A DNA stretch of 44,140 nucleotides, taken from Promethearchaeota archaeon. GTDB taxonomy: Archaea > Asgardarchaeota > Lokiarchaeia > Sigyniarchaeales > SOKP01. Both the position numbers and the translations under genes were made by a program. The stretch is from contig JAEOTA010000067.1 in the NCBI GenBank assembly GCA_016840085.1, positions 1-44,140 of the forward strand. The letters run 5' to 3'. The notes beneath the pieces were generated by a model. The model had not been told where the DNA came from. It searched no databases and saw only the letters and a program-made list of their open reading frames with translations. Within the stretch, counting starts at the first letter, position 1, and each line of letters starts with the position of its first letter. Below, piece after piece: positions 17,001 through 25,115 of this stretch.

Positions 17001-17387
17001 GGCGACACCTTTAGGAATATCTAAGTTGGGATTAGCCTCATCAGTATCTTCTGCTACAAGTCCAATATAATACTGATCCCCATCAATTGAGACCTCTCCT
17101 GCCTTATTAATCTCTCTTGCTGCTAAAATTGCTCCCTTCCAAGCATGATCTCCAGTAATATCATTCATATCACCAAGAATTCCAATTTTAAGTATCTGAC
17201 TTGTTGGAATTGATCCTGAGACACCTGGGACCGTATAACTTCCTACAGTTATATCAGATAAAACAATTTTACTTTTAGTATCCTCATTGCTATCTTGGTC
17301 ATTTAAATTAACTTTTTTTATTTGTATCAAGAAGCTGGTGGATAATAGAAAAATAGAAAGATATAAAAAAATATTTTTGTACTTCAT
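14097..17387 (-). CDS. single-span receptor: binding-protein sensor, FN3, beta-helix, TM, helical/wHTH region, TIR
   Basis: 1096 residues. In order: signal or anchor helix (about 4-22); periplasmic-binding-protein type I domain of the Leu/Ile/Val-binding class (about 62-460, with DHAWKGAILAAREIN near its start); FN3-like domain (about 485-580, motif DDPDKDGSFDLSWTDS); NosD-like right-handed beta-helix with Asn-rich repeats (about 600-735); one membrane span (744-768) with a basic stop-transfer RKR; alpha-helical repeats (about 785-855); a winged-helix/PCI-like segment (about 855-915); and a TIR domain (967 to about 1080). The TIR begins FNIFLSYSTRDSEY and keeps the Glu of the catalytic SxxxKxEW-like helix (E1041 in VKDEWQAAF) that NAD-cleaving TIRs need. 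The layout reads as ligand sensing outside and TIR signalling or NAD hydrolysis inside. No ABC permease or ATPase is nearby. The TIR-less paralogue lies upstream on the same strand. Confidence 0.85.
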   Translation of the reverse strand: MKYKNIFLYLSIFLLSTSFLIQIKKVNLNDQDSNEDTKSKIVLSDITVGSYTVPGVSGSIPTSQILKIGILGDMNDITGDHAWKGAILAAREINKAGEVSIDGDQYYIGLVAEDTDEANPNLDIPKGVAAALKMVDVHDPHFIIGGYRTESIMAYQEVIMNAQIPFICTGCPTDHLCQNVISDYSHYKYFFRVMPINTTSLVKELSSYLNFLAINLSEKYGGELTKFAILREDLAWTDSLANALTAVLPSLNPSYTIIQDIAFDITATSQDISAYLAELDATEAQIVIPLISGQRGIYVGQQYGLLKPKYLLTGINTLAQSDKYWDQTTGHSQYEITMQYVYNTSKTSLTIPFWNNFFEENGVEPYYTGIGSYDAVRLLVDAAVEAQSFESNTIVSTLENNDINNPFTGASWNIAFTMSHDLVEGMSYSNALFCQWQMDGNKEILPSNNTIYPNSIATGTISIPYWGINDLVGDNSHNLPGNFTLTSQADDPDKDGSFDLSWTDSVKADRYSIYYSGIPITYISKRYTTRIDNNAISPYSISGLKTGEYYFVVVAYNDIGFTISNNVKINIVSGFWILTPLVIDDSGQGDYTWEEVVTQPWCSGSGIESDPYVIEFIEINGQRASSCLVIRNSSVFFNISNCVFSNSSGGIDDAGLKLEHVSNGNVFNSTTNYNTFNGIYLFSSHNNSIRGNFIGYNQIGTYFNKSNYNSIINNIFMKNNKKWVLEDSQGNLFIGNKIITESDYLIIVLVSIIVGIISIASISTTIILRKRIFIPKHGKEIKVYGKKKVKIENKLQECLSFVDHLIKERKIKEAIKKLKEVKDLSKRYSLVDITAACEKSINYCNNLYLEMISKIKKTVLDLGTKFHRLEIADISDKSGIEDEELIISVFQDMIQQKEIFGDYFASSKAIAFEQQRNIDQIDELIQTYNKWKEINIGKGVSRLAREDLDVPEIETISKLKPDELKEFNIFLSYSTRDSEYFDMPRIVRRLEDYPDIDRVLFWEADSKQNIVEFMDETLQKCNVFVLFCSEHSVKSAAVKDEWQAAFQRRKKELLKLIPVYIKEEHIPPILGHLLNVKFDKEDFNAFIEKLHQEIQR

Positions 17388-17590
17388 TGAATCTTATTGT
17401 TGAAATTGGATATAGTTAAATAAGATATTTACAAATAAAAGATTTATTTTTGTTCTGCTTTTTTAAAAAAATATCGAGAAAAAAATAAATGAAGTAGTTG
17501 ATTGTGTGATATCGCTAAATTATTGAGGTTCTGAATCAGATAAAAATCCCGTTTTTTTAAATAAACTTTTCGGAAATTAAAAAAAGGAAA

Positions 17591-19738
17591 TTAAATTTTT
17601 TTTTTAGGTTTTAAATATCTTTTGAACAATATAAGAGAACCTATCGAGAAGGCACTTATAATTATCCATAAATCGTATCCAGAGATAATTTTATCCACTT
17701 TATCAATTTCTGAAATTTCAATTGAAACAACAACATTATTTGATAAAGTTTTACCTTTTTCGTTATCAGCAACAACAATATAATTATACTCGCCATCCAA
17801 TGATTCATTTATTAAAAATGGAGACATTGCTGTTTGATATGCAATCTCAGTAAGGCTGTTGTTTATTTCCGCAATATAACTGGTATATTTATATATCGAA
17901 TAATTATCTGCTCCAGAAGAATCTGTCCAACTTAAATTAAAAACGCCATCGGTGTCTGGATCATCAGCATCAGTTGTTAATACAAAATCTCCTGGAGGAG
18001 GGATTTGAACAGAAACGTTAATATTATTAGAGAATGTTTGACCAGTTTCATTATAAGCCACAATAGTGAAATAATATGCTCCTGTTCTCAATCCAGAAAT
18101 AGGAACTGTGGAATTTACATCTTGCTTAGCTATTAAAGTATGTTTTTTACTTACATATGTAATACTTTCATTAGACATATATAAAGAATAATTATCCACT
18201 CCAACAGAACTAGTCCAACTTATATCAAAAGCACCATCGGTATCGGGATCATCAGCATTACTTGATAATACAAAATCTCCAGGTAATTGATGAGAGTAAT
18301 CCGCAACTAGATTATTAATACCCCAATAAGGTATTGATAATGTACCTGTTGCGAGTATATCAGGATAAATTGAACCCCATGAAGGAAGCACTACTTTTTT
18401 TCCATCCATTTGCCACTGACAAAATAATGAAGTTCCAAATGGCCAACCCTCTTGTAAATCGTGAGAGTTTGTGAAAGCAAGTTTACCAGCAACCCCTATA
18501 AAAGGATTGGAGGTATTAATCTTTTCCAAATTTGCTACGATTGTATCAGGTTTGAAAGATTGAGTTTCAATAGACGCGTTTACTAACAGTCTAACAGCAT
18601 CATAAGATCCTGTTCCAATATAATAAGGCTCATTGCCATACTCTCCAATAAATTTATTCCAAAATGGTATTGTAAGGGTAGTTTTTGATGTATTGTGTAA
18701 ACCTTGCATCGTTATTTCGTATCGACAAGTTCCCGCAGTGTCGTCCCAATATGTATCAATTTGAGAAAGAACATTAATACCTGCAAGTAAGTACCGCGGT
18801 TGAATTAGTGCATATTGTTGGTTCATTATGATTCCAGGACCAGCAGGGGCTTGTCCTCCTGAAATAATTGGAATTACTATTTGAGCACCAGCAGAATCAA
18901 GAGAACTTAAATGAATACCCATTTCTGTCGCTGTTAGACCAACTGAAAATGCAATATCATCTACAATAGAGATGTTTGGATTTGAAGTTGGCAATAGTGT
19001 CTTTAAATCATTTGCGATTGGTATTGTCCATGGATAATCTTCACGAAGAATACCTATTTTAATTGTTGGAGCTTCATAAGTATTGTTTAAATAATCAGTA
19101 AGAGATAAATGATAATCTACTAATTCATTAGTAAGGGATGTACTATTAAGTGGCGATACCCTAAAGAAATATTTATATCTCGCATAATTAGTTAATACAT
19201 TTTGACTAAGACCATCAAATGAACACCCAGTACCAATAAAAGGTATTTTAGCGTCCATTATAACTTCTTGATAGGCAAGTATAGCTTCGGTACGAAAGCC
19301 ACCAGTAATAAAATAAGGATCATGATCGTTTATCATTATATTAGCTGCGGTTACCCCTTTTGACGTCTGCAGTATTGGATTTGCTTCCTCAGTATCTTCA
19401 GATACAAGACCTACATAAAATATGCTACTATTAATAAGAACTCCACCAGCTTCATTTATTTCTCTCGCTGCTAAAAGCGCTCCCTTCCAAGCGTGATCAC
19501 CTGAAATGTGGTTCATATCATCAAGAATTCCAATTTTAATTACTTGACTTAATGATATAGATCCAGATACTCCTGGAACCGTATAATTCCCTACTGTTAT
19601 GTCAGATAATTCTGGATTAGTACTTATAGCTTCATAGACATCTTTTTCCTTAAAAATCGCGTTGCTACATAGAAAAAGTATTGAAGATTGAAATATAAAT
19701 ATAAAAAGTAAAATTAACTGCTTATTTTTGTTTTTCAT
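17591..19738 (-). CDS. membrane-anchored Leu/Ile/Val-binding-protein-like protein with two FN3 modules (TIR-less paralogue)
   Basis: 715 residues from the ATG at 19738, which directly precedes a signal peptide (Lys/Asn-rich start, then LILLFIFIFQ). An in-frame upstream ATG at 19774 would add 12 residues before the signal and is less likely. A type I periplasmic-binding domain (about 45-450) is colinear with the neighbouring TIR receptor, including the shared segment DITVGNYTVPGVSGSIS. Two FN3-like modules follow, each opening with a DDPDTDG-type motif. A single C-terminal span (about 690-706) ends in a short Lys-rich tail. It could be a solute-binding protein for an ABC importer encoded elsewhere, or a co-receptor or decoy for the TIR receptor 203 bases downstream. 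No transporter gene is in the window. Confidence 0.85.
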   Translation of the reverse strand: MKNKNKQLILLFIFIFQSSILFLCSNAIFKEKDVYEAISTNPELSDITVGNYTVPGVSGSISLSQVIKIGILDDMNHISGDHAWKGALLAAREINEAGGVLINSSIFYVGLVSEDTEEANPILQTSKGVTAANIMINDHDPYFITGGFRTEAILAYQEVIMDAKIPFIGTGCSFDGLSQNVLTNYARYKYFFRVSPLNSTSLTNELVDYHLSLTDYLNNTYEAPTIKIGILREDYPWTIPIANDLKTLLPTSNPNISIVDDIAFSVGLTATEMGIHLSSLDSAGAQIVIPIISGGQAPAGPGIIMNQQYALIQPRYLLAGINVLSQIDTYWDDTAGTCRYEITMQGLHNTSKTTLTIPFWNKFIGEYGNEPYYIGTGSYDAVRLLVNASIETQSFKPDTIVANLEKINTSNPFIGVAGKLAFTNSHDLQEGWPFGTSLFCQWQMDGKKVVLPSWGSIYPDILATGTLSIPYWGINNLVADYSHQLPGDFVLSSNADDPDTDGAFDISWTSSVGVDNYSLYMSNESITYVSKKHTLIAKQDVNSTVPISGLRTGAYYFTIVAYNETGQTFSNNINVSVQIPPPGDFVLTTDADDPDTDGVFNLSWTDSSGADNYSIYKYTSYIAEINNSLTEIAYQTAMSPFLINESLDGEYNYIVVADNEKGKTLSNNVVVSIEISEIDKVDKIISGYDLWIIISAFSIGSLILFKRYLKPKKKI

Positions 19739-19913
19739 ATGATTTTTCACATTTAGTAAGGATTCAATTAACAAAGAATAGTTCTTGTATATTATGTTAT
19801 TAGGAATTAAAAATATTTAAAATATTTCTAAGAAATATTCAAATTTAAGTTGAAATCCAAAAAAAGAGTTATAACAAGAGAACAGAACTTTTTCTATTTA
19901 AAATTCAAAATCA

Positions 19914-22900
19914 TTAAAACCTAACCTCGCATCTATCAGAATCGCAGAATTTCTCGCCTATTGCTCTATCTCGTGTCTCATCTAAGTTGAATAGTTTAAG
20001 TTTGCTCATCATTATTTCATACTGCTCTTTAGTAATCTCCTCATAAGGTGCCTGTTTATACCCGTGTTCTTTTATTGGTAAGAAGCTCACACTCTTTAGC
20101 TTATCTTCATAACATTCAAGAACATGTTTGATTTGATTTGATTCCTCCTCTCTGAATGTGATTGTTATTGAAACTTGGTTATCAGACCAATATTTTTGAT
20201 ATGCTGCGGCATTTTCAGCTTGTTCCCAAATAGAGACTTCGTTTTTAGAGCGATCGAAATATTTCTCATGAATTGGGAACTCTGCAACTACAGTATTAGG
20301 CGAATATAAATCATCTTCAATCTTATAGCCAGCATTTTTTATAGGTTCAATTAAATCAGAATTTTTTGAGAGTCTGATTCGTCTTATATAATATTCTGAA
20401 TGAGGATAATGAATTCCAGGAGGAACACCTGGTAGAAGACTTACAGTCCCACTGGGTTTAACTGTGGTTATTTTTATAGATTTTGGAACACATAACCAAT
20501 CAGAATATGTTTCGTCTAACTCTCTTAGATAATTGTATCCTCGATCACTCCATTCTAGTATTGTTCTTCTTCCACGCTTTACAAAAGCTTCGATTATACC
20601 CGTCTGTGAAATTCCCATCCTTCGATTTTTTAACATAACAGCATTAGTTTCTTTCCAATGAGTATTGACTAATGTAACAGATTTTGAATATAAATAAGCA
20701 TACTTTAATGTATCTTGAAATTCTTCATAGGATTCATGTCTTGAGGGAAAAGTTTCAACGAGACAACAAAGTTCAAAGGATTCCAATGTCTGTTCTCCAC
20801 AATTCACAGTAAATATTATTTCTAATTTTGGTCTATCTGTTCTGGTTTTCTTTTCATTAAGTACTATTCCGTAATTGTGGTAGTTATCTACAGTGCCGTT
20901 ATACACATCTGCATTACCAATATAAACAACTGAAACAATTTTGTGGTTGCTGCATAACCCATTCGACATGAGTTGAGTAGCCATTTCACTGCGATATGGT
21001 TTTTTATGAAGTGAACGGACAGAAATCTTATTATTGGTATATCTTTTAGTAATCATATCTAGAATATATTGATAACCCCTGTAGATTCCTGCAGTTCTAA
21101 AATCATTAATACCATTTTTTTTGAGATATGTTAAAAAATCGTTTAATATAGGAATTTCATTATTATCACACACATATTCTTCAAATAATTCAACAAGTCG
21201 TTTTTGTGCAATTTTTCTTTGATTTTTACCTTTTTCTTTCATGGCTGCTCCTGCTTTTAAAGCAGAAATTTTGTTTGAGCAGGTCTGAGAACAGTAAGCT
21301 CTTTCCCTTTCTCTATACTTTACATGAAATTTAGCACCGCATAACTCACAGTATTTTACAAGCCAGATACCGTCATTAAAGATAAGCTCAAAATCACTTT
21401 CTTTTAATAGTTTAATATATTTTTTATATTCTCTCATTAATGCTGGATTTTCAAAGTGCTCAAATCCACTTTCAATGTTAGCTTTCTTAATTAGGTTGAC
21501 CAACTTTCCTCTAAATTCATCAAAGTTATGAATATATCCATGTTTTCTTGAATATTCACTCCAAGATGTAGTAGTTAAAGGAATTCCAGTTTTTTTGATT
21601 ACCGAAAGCATTTCTTTATATAATTCTTGATTTGTAAAACCAGAATATCGAGGATTATTTTCTCTTGCTGTTGCTTTAGACATTCTTTCATGATATTGCT
21701 TTTTTTCTTCTGAACTTGCATAGGGATACCAAAATCGCATGGGATTATTGTCTCCAGAAATATCATGGAGCGAATCATGTTTATCTTTTAGTAAAAGTTC
21801 GAGATTATAGATATTATTATTCAAACTATTATTATCCTTATGGTGAAGGACATATCCTGGTTCGATTTTAGTTTTATTTAATTTTTCATAAGTGAGCGTG
21901 TGTTCAAATATATTTTTTCTTCCATTATTTAATAACCAATATGGTGATTTCTTCTTATTATCTTCACTCATTATCTCTGACCAAGTAGTTTGCCACTTTG
22001 GTGTAACCATTATACTATCGTTGGATTTTAAGTCACTCGCAGATTTAAGTGAACCATTTTTCATTAAAAATTTATGATTACTGGTACATTTGATACTACT
22101 CCCGTCATCAAGATTTACTTCATATATTCTCTCGTTGAAACCTGTGATTCGAGGATTTCTCATCATGCTGATTGTTGTAATTCCTTTATCATTCTTACAA
22201 TAGACCGGGACATCTAAACCTTCCTCAGCTAATTGTTTAATAGAAATGGCGTTTCTTCCATCGACTACAGCAATTAGTGTATCACCTGTAATACAAGGAT
22301 TGACACCTGCTGCTTTTTTATCTTTATAGTTTGGTGGATCTCCCATCCTTCCATAATCTTTCGCATTTTCCAACCAAAAAACACCAGGTTCTCCATTTAC
22401 CGCAATTTGATTAGCTATAAACGAGTAGTCTAGACCTTTAACCGCAAAAACAGAATTATTACTTGCCCATCTATGGGAATATAGTGCTTCTTCATCTTGC
22501 TTACATGTGACAAAATCTAAATCTGTGGGATCACCTAAGGCGATTTCAGCTGAGCGTCTCACATTGCCGGCCACAACACATTTACCAATGTGATTCATGA
22601 TATCGACAATGTCAATAGAGGTAATTTTTTGTCCAATTTTTGCTTTTAAAATGGTTTGAATATCTTCCAACATACTTTTAAGTGGTCCTGGACCAGAAGC
22701 TATTCCTCCAAATCCTCTAATAGGCTCACCTGCGAGTCTAATCTCTGAAAAATCATAATTTGGCACCTGTTTCCCAAGGAAATATGCTTCCAATATTATT
22801 TTTAATGATTCAACCCACCCTTCTCTACTATCATGAATTTGGAAATCAAAATGACCTTCTTTAGGTTTTTTAATAGTTATCTTGTCTGCGCCTTTTGTAT

Positions 22901-23651
22901 CAAAACCCACTCCTACGCCAAGCATTAAAGCATCCATCACAAATTCAAATGCTTTTGAATATTTTAGGTTAATATCTTCGGTAGATGCGAAACCACAGTT
23001 GTTTAAAGACATAGAACCATGACGCGCAATAAATTCTGTTCCCATCATCCATAGTCCTCGACCTGGTGGTGAAAACTTGAAGTTCCAAATTTTATCAAAC
23101 ATGGTTTGAGCCGATTTTTGAGCTTTCTTATCACTCCAAGGAAGACTTAACTTCATACAATGCTCTTTTTGAATTGAATAACAACCTTCCACAACTCGCC
23201 TAATTGTTTCCCAAAAATCTTCTTTTCTGTTTTCACCTTCAATTATTCTAGCATATGTTCTTTTATATGTAATATATCCCAAAGGACCCCAGTCTGGTTG
23301 CTTTCCCTTATATTTGTTAATAAATTCTTCATCAAGTTTGAATCCAATACTTTCCAAATTAATAGCTCTCGCAAACAGATTTCTATATTTATTTAATCCG
23401 CGTTGAGTCAATTCAACACATACTAATTCCCTAATGTAATTTGTAGTAATTTCATCTATTCCAAGGCCAATTATTTTTCGAATGGCATCCTCAGCTACTT
23501 TCTCGGCAATGTGCATATCCAAGCCGGTTTCTTTGTTTAAAATTTTAGCTATGCTATTTTCATCGAACTTTTTCTTTTCACCTTTGGAATTAATGACATA
23601 CTTTGGATACAAATCTATTAACGAGAATGAATTATCAGTCATGTTACTCAT
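19914..23651 (-). CDS. nrdJ: adenosylcobalamin-dependent ribonucleoside-triphosphate reductase (class II), intein-containing
   Basis: A 1245-residue precursor; without its intein it is 747 residues, the size of monomeric RTPR (Lactobacillus leichmannii type). An ATP-cone lies at about 15-95. The catalytic barrel follows, with GPLGYITYKRTYAR, C219 (first redox cysteine, SLNNCGF), FGGIASGPGPL and VAGNVRRSAE. The radical cysteine is the C of NPCGE, with Asn two before and Glu two after; the second redox cysteine lies 11 residues later. The C-terminal reducing pair C1236-x4-C1241 is present. The enzyme makes deoxynucleotides using B12 and needs no oxygen, fitting an anaerobe. The intein (453-950) interrupts immediately before the radical cysteine, so activity requires splicing. 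The gene is divergent from the LbH cluster, with 522 bases between. Confidence 0.93.
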   Translation of the reverse strand: MSNMTDNSFSLIDLYPKYVINSKGEKKKFDENSIAKILNKETGLDMHIAEKVAEDAIRKIIGLGIDEITTNYIRELVCVELTQRGLNKYRNLFARAINLESIGFKLDEEFINKYKGKQPDWGPLGYITYKRTYARIIEGENRKEDFWETIRRVVEGCYSIQKEHCMKLSLPWSDKKAQKSAQTMFDKIWNFKFSPPGRGLWMMGTEFIARHGSMSLNNCGFASTEDINLKYSKAFEFVMDALMLGVGVGFDTKGADKITIKKPKEGHFDFQIHDSREGWVESLKIILEAYFLGKQVPNYDFSEIRLAGEPIRGFGGIASGPGPLKSMLEDIQTILKAKIGQKITSIDIVDIMNHIGKCVVAGNVRRSAEIALGDPTDLDFVTCKQDEEALYSHRWASNNSVFAVKGLDYSFIANQIAVNGEPGVFWLENAKDYGRMGDPPNYKDKKAAGVNPCITGDTLIAVVDGRNAISIKQLAEEGLDVPVYCKNDKGITTISMMRNPRITGFNERIYEVNLDDGSSIKCTSNHKFLMKNGSLKSASDLKSNDSIMVTPKWQTTWSEIMSEDNKKKSPYWLLNNGRKNIFEHTLTYEKLNKTKIEPGYVLHHKDNNSLNNNIYNLELLLKDKHDSLHDISGDNNPMRFWYPYASSEEKKQYHERMSKATARENNPRYSGFTNQELYKEMLSVIKKTGIPLTTTSWSEYSRKHGYIHNFDEFRGKLVNLIKKANIESGFEHFENPALMREYKKYIKLLKESDFELIFNDGIWLVKYCELCGAKFHVKYRERERAYCSQTCSNKISALKAGAAMKEKGKNQRKIAQKRLVELFEEYVCDNNEIPILNDFLTYLKKNGINDFRTAGIYRGYQYILDMITKRYTNNKISVRSLHKKPYRSEMATQLMSNGLCSNHKIVSVVYIGNADVYNGTVDNYHNYGIVLNEKKTRTDRPKLEIIFTVNCGEQTLESFELCCLVETFPSRHESYEEFQDTLKYAYLYSKSVTLVNTHWKETNAVMLKNRRMGISQTGIIEAFVKRGRRTILEWSDRGYNYLRELDETYSDWLCVPKSIKITTVKPSGTVSLLPGVPPGIHYPHSEYYIRRIRLSKNSDLIEPIKNAGYKIEDDLYSPNTVVAEFPIHEKYFDRSKNEVSIWEQAENAAAYQKYWSDNQVSITITFREEESNQIKHVLECYEDKLKSVSFLPIKEHGYKQAPYEEITKEQYEIMMSKLKLFNLDETRDRAIGEKFCDSDRCEVRF
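20802..22295 (-). other. intein with HNH homing endonuclease inside nrdJ
   Basis: 498 residues. Block A is Cys1 of CITGDTLIAVVDG; block B is TSNH (523-526 of the precursor); block F is near DVYNGTVDNYHNYGI (915-927); the C-terminal junction is TVN|C951. An HNH nuclease motif starts at HHKDNNSLNNN (603-613), followed by an Asn-rich helix and KH. A four-cysteine zinc knuckle (C768, C771, C787, C791) and a short helical DNA-binding-like region lie before block F. The usual penultimate histidine of block G is Val here. The extein joint restores NPCGE exactly. The nuclease would copy the intein into empty nrdJ alleles. All blocks appear intact, so I expect splicing. Confidence 0.9.
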
Positions 23652-24173
23652 CTACTATTATGTGATATATTAATTTTTTGATTTTATCGGCTAAAATAAT
23701 TGTTTAATAATTTATAGTGCCTTAACCGTCCTATAAACGTATGATTTCTTTTAATTTAAAATTAATGTTTAATTTATATTAAGCTATTGATTAATCTCTT
23801 TAATTTTTGATTATTTATAGTTTGATAAATCTATGGAACATACACAAATTTGTAAATATATTTTTATTGGTTTTGTTTAATAGAATTTTGGCTAGTTTTT
23901 CGTCGAATTTATGTCGGTAATTCTTTATTAATTTAAATAATTAAATATTTTTAAACAAAAATTCTGATTGGAATTACTAATTTTTCAATTAATAAATCGA
24001 TAAAGATTTTTATTTCTTAGAGTTCAATAAAATCAATAGATAAATTGCAGATCTTTTTATCAATCTATTTTTTCCACTTATCCTATGATTTTTAATCTGA
24101 AAATTTTTAAATACTCAAAAGTATATAAAAAAGAAACTAATAGAAAAGCACAATAGAAAGAATTTTTTAATTT
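23652..24173. promoter_or_regulatory. 522-base divergent intergenic region
   Basis: No ORF over about 15 codons and no RNA gene is visible. It is extremely AT-rich. A TATA-like TTTTTAAATA (about 24104-24114), followed by AAGTATATAAAAA, lies 60-70 bases before the A1 gene and is the likely promoter for the LbH cluster. The nrdJ promoter must lie at the left end, where several TATA-like tracts occur. I see no bacterial NrdR box and no cobalamin riboswitch signature. Confidence 0.45.
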
Positions 24174-25064
24174 GTGATTAGAAAATTGGTAGTAAATAAT
24201 ACAGATCAACAACAAAACAGTCAAAATTCAGAGATAATTAAAGAAGAAATTAATTTACAATTTCATTGGTATATGCTAGCTTTTTTTATTATATATTTAG
24301 GGTCATTTTTGCTCCCTGGTGTTATTTTTATGAGTTATATAATGTTATTTTATTTACCCTATTTTTTAGAAACAAAAGATTTCATATTGCTTTTTACAGA
24401 ATTGCAACCCTTGCTCGCTTCGATTCTTATGCCCTTTATTATAGTAATCTGTTACTTAGTACATTTAATTTTAGTTGGATTAATTACGAGATGGTTATGG
24501 GGAATAACTGAGAAAAAATCTCCCTCTAAATCAGGTACTATCCCAAGAAATATCCCAAGTAAGACTTTAAATTATTATCATATTCGTAGTTTTATGATTA
24601 AATACCCGCGCAACGCAGTAAATCGAGGTCTCTTCCCTTGGTTAATTAAATGGCTTTATAATTTTGTTAAAACAAACAAAATAGGGAAAGGTACTATATT
24701 AGAAGAAAATATAGGGGCTGATAGATTTATACAAATAGGAGAAAATTCTTATTTTGGTCAGAAAGGAGCTATTAGCTCTCACGCGGTTGAAGGAATTTTT
24801 GGAAATATTTCGTATGAGAAAATAAAGATTGGAAATAATGTTACCGCCGCAACGTTTAATTGTATAGCTCCAGGAGTCAAAATTGGAAATAATTCAACAT
24901 TATTACCTATGACCGGAGCTACTAAACATAATATTTTGAAAGGAAATAATTATTATTTTGGTGCTCCGTTAAGAAAAATTTTTAAAAAAAGATTAATGGA
25001 ATATTTAAATATTACTGAAGAAGACTTAGAACGAGCAGAAAAGCTTTATAATAAACAAGAATAG
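24174..25064 (+). CDS. LbH membrane module A1 (Pls/PosA C1-like)
   Basis: 296 residues, GTG start. A polar N-terminus precedes two membrane spans (about 31-62 and 78-106). A linker carries a motif shared by all A modules (SPSKSG, PRNI, NYYHI at 133-137, SFMIKY). A left-handed beta-helix domain (about 168-265) has hexapeptide-type IGKGT/IGNN repeats and a conserved His203 in a SH-x3-G-x-FGN motif. Two spans plus an LbH domain is the module found three times at the C-terminal end of Pls/PosA-type synthetases. The substrate is unknown: a membrane-side acyl or peptidyl transfer is inferred. It is followed 51 bases later by B1; in the two other copies A and B are fused. Confidence 0.75.
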   Translation: MIRKLVVNNTDQQQNSQNSEIIKEEINLQFHWYMLAFFIIYLGSFLLPGVIFMSYIMLFYLPYFLETKDFILLFTELQPLLASILMPFIIVICYLVHLILVGLITRWLWGITEKKSPSKSGTIPRNIPSKTLNYYHIRSFMIKYPRNAVNRGLFPWLIKWLYNFVKTNKIGKGTILEENIGADRFIQIGENSYFGQKGAISSHAVEGIFGNISYEKIKIGNNVTAATFNCIAPGVKIGNNSTLLPMTGATKHNILKGNNYYFGAPLRKIFKKRLMEYLNITEEDLERAEKLYNKQE

Positions 25065-25115
25065 GAAGTAAAATTATAGTATAAAATCTAATAAATTGTA
25101 AAAAATCAAAAAACA

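Noticed and set aside
17591..19738. Plain branched-chain amino acid ABC importer locus
   Set aside because: No permease or ATPase genes occur anywhere nearby, the proteins carry FN3 modules and membrane anchors, and the neighbour ends in a TIR domain.
20802..22295. Group I/II intron or IS element inside nrdJ
   Set aside because: The reading frame is continuous and shows intein blocks A, B, F and G with an exact NPC joint, so it is a protein intron.
23652..24173. Cobalamin riboswitch or NrdR box upstream of the B12-dependent RNR
   Set aside because: No B12-box-like or NrdR-like sequence could be seen in this AT-rich spacer, and both are bacterial elements.
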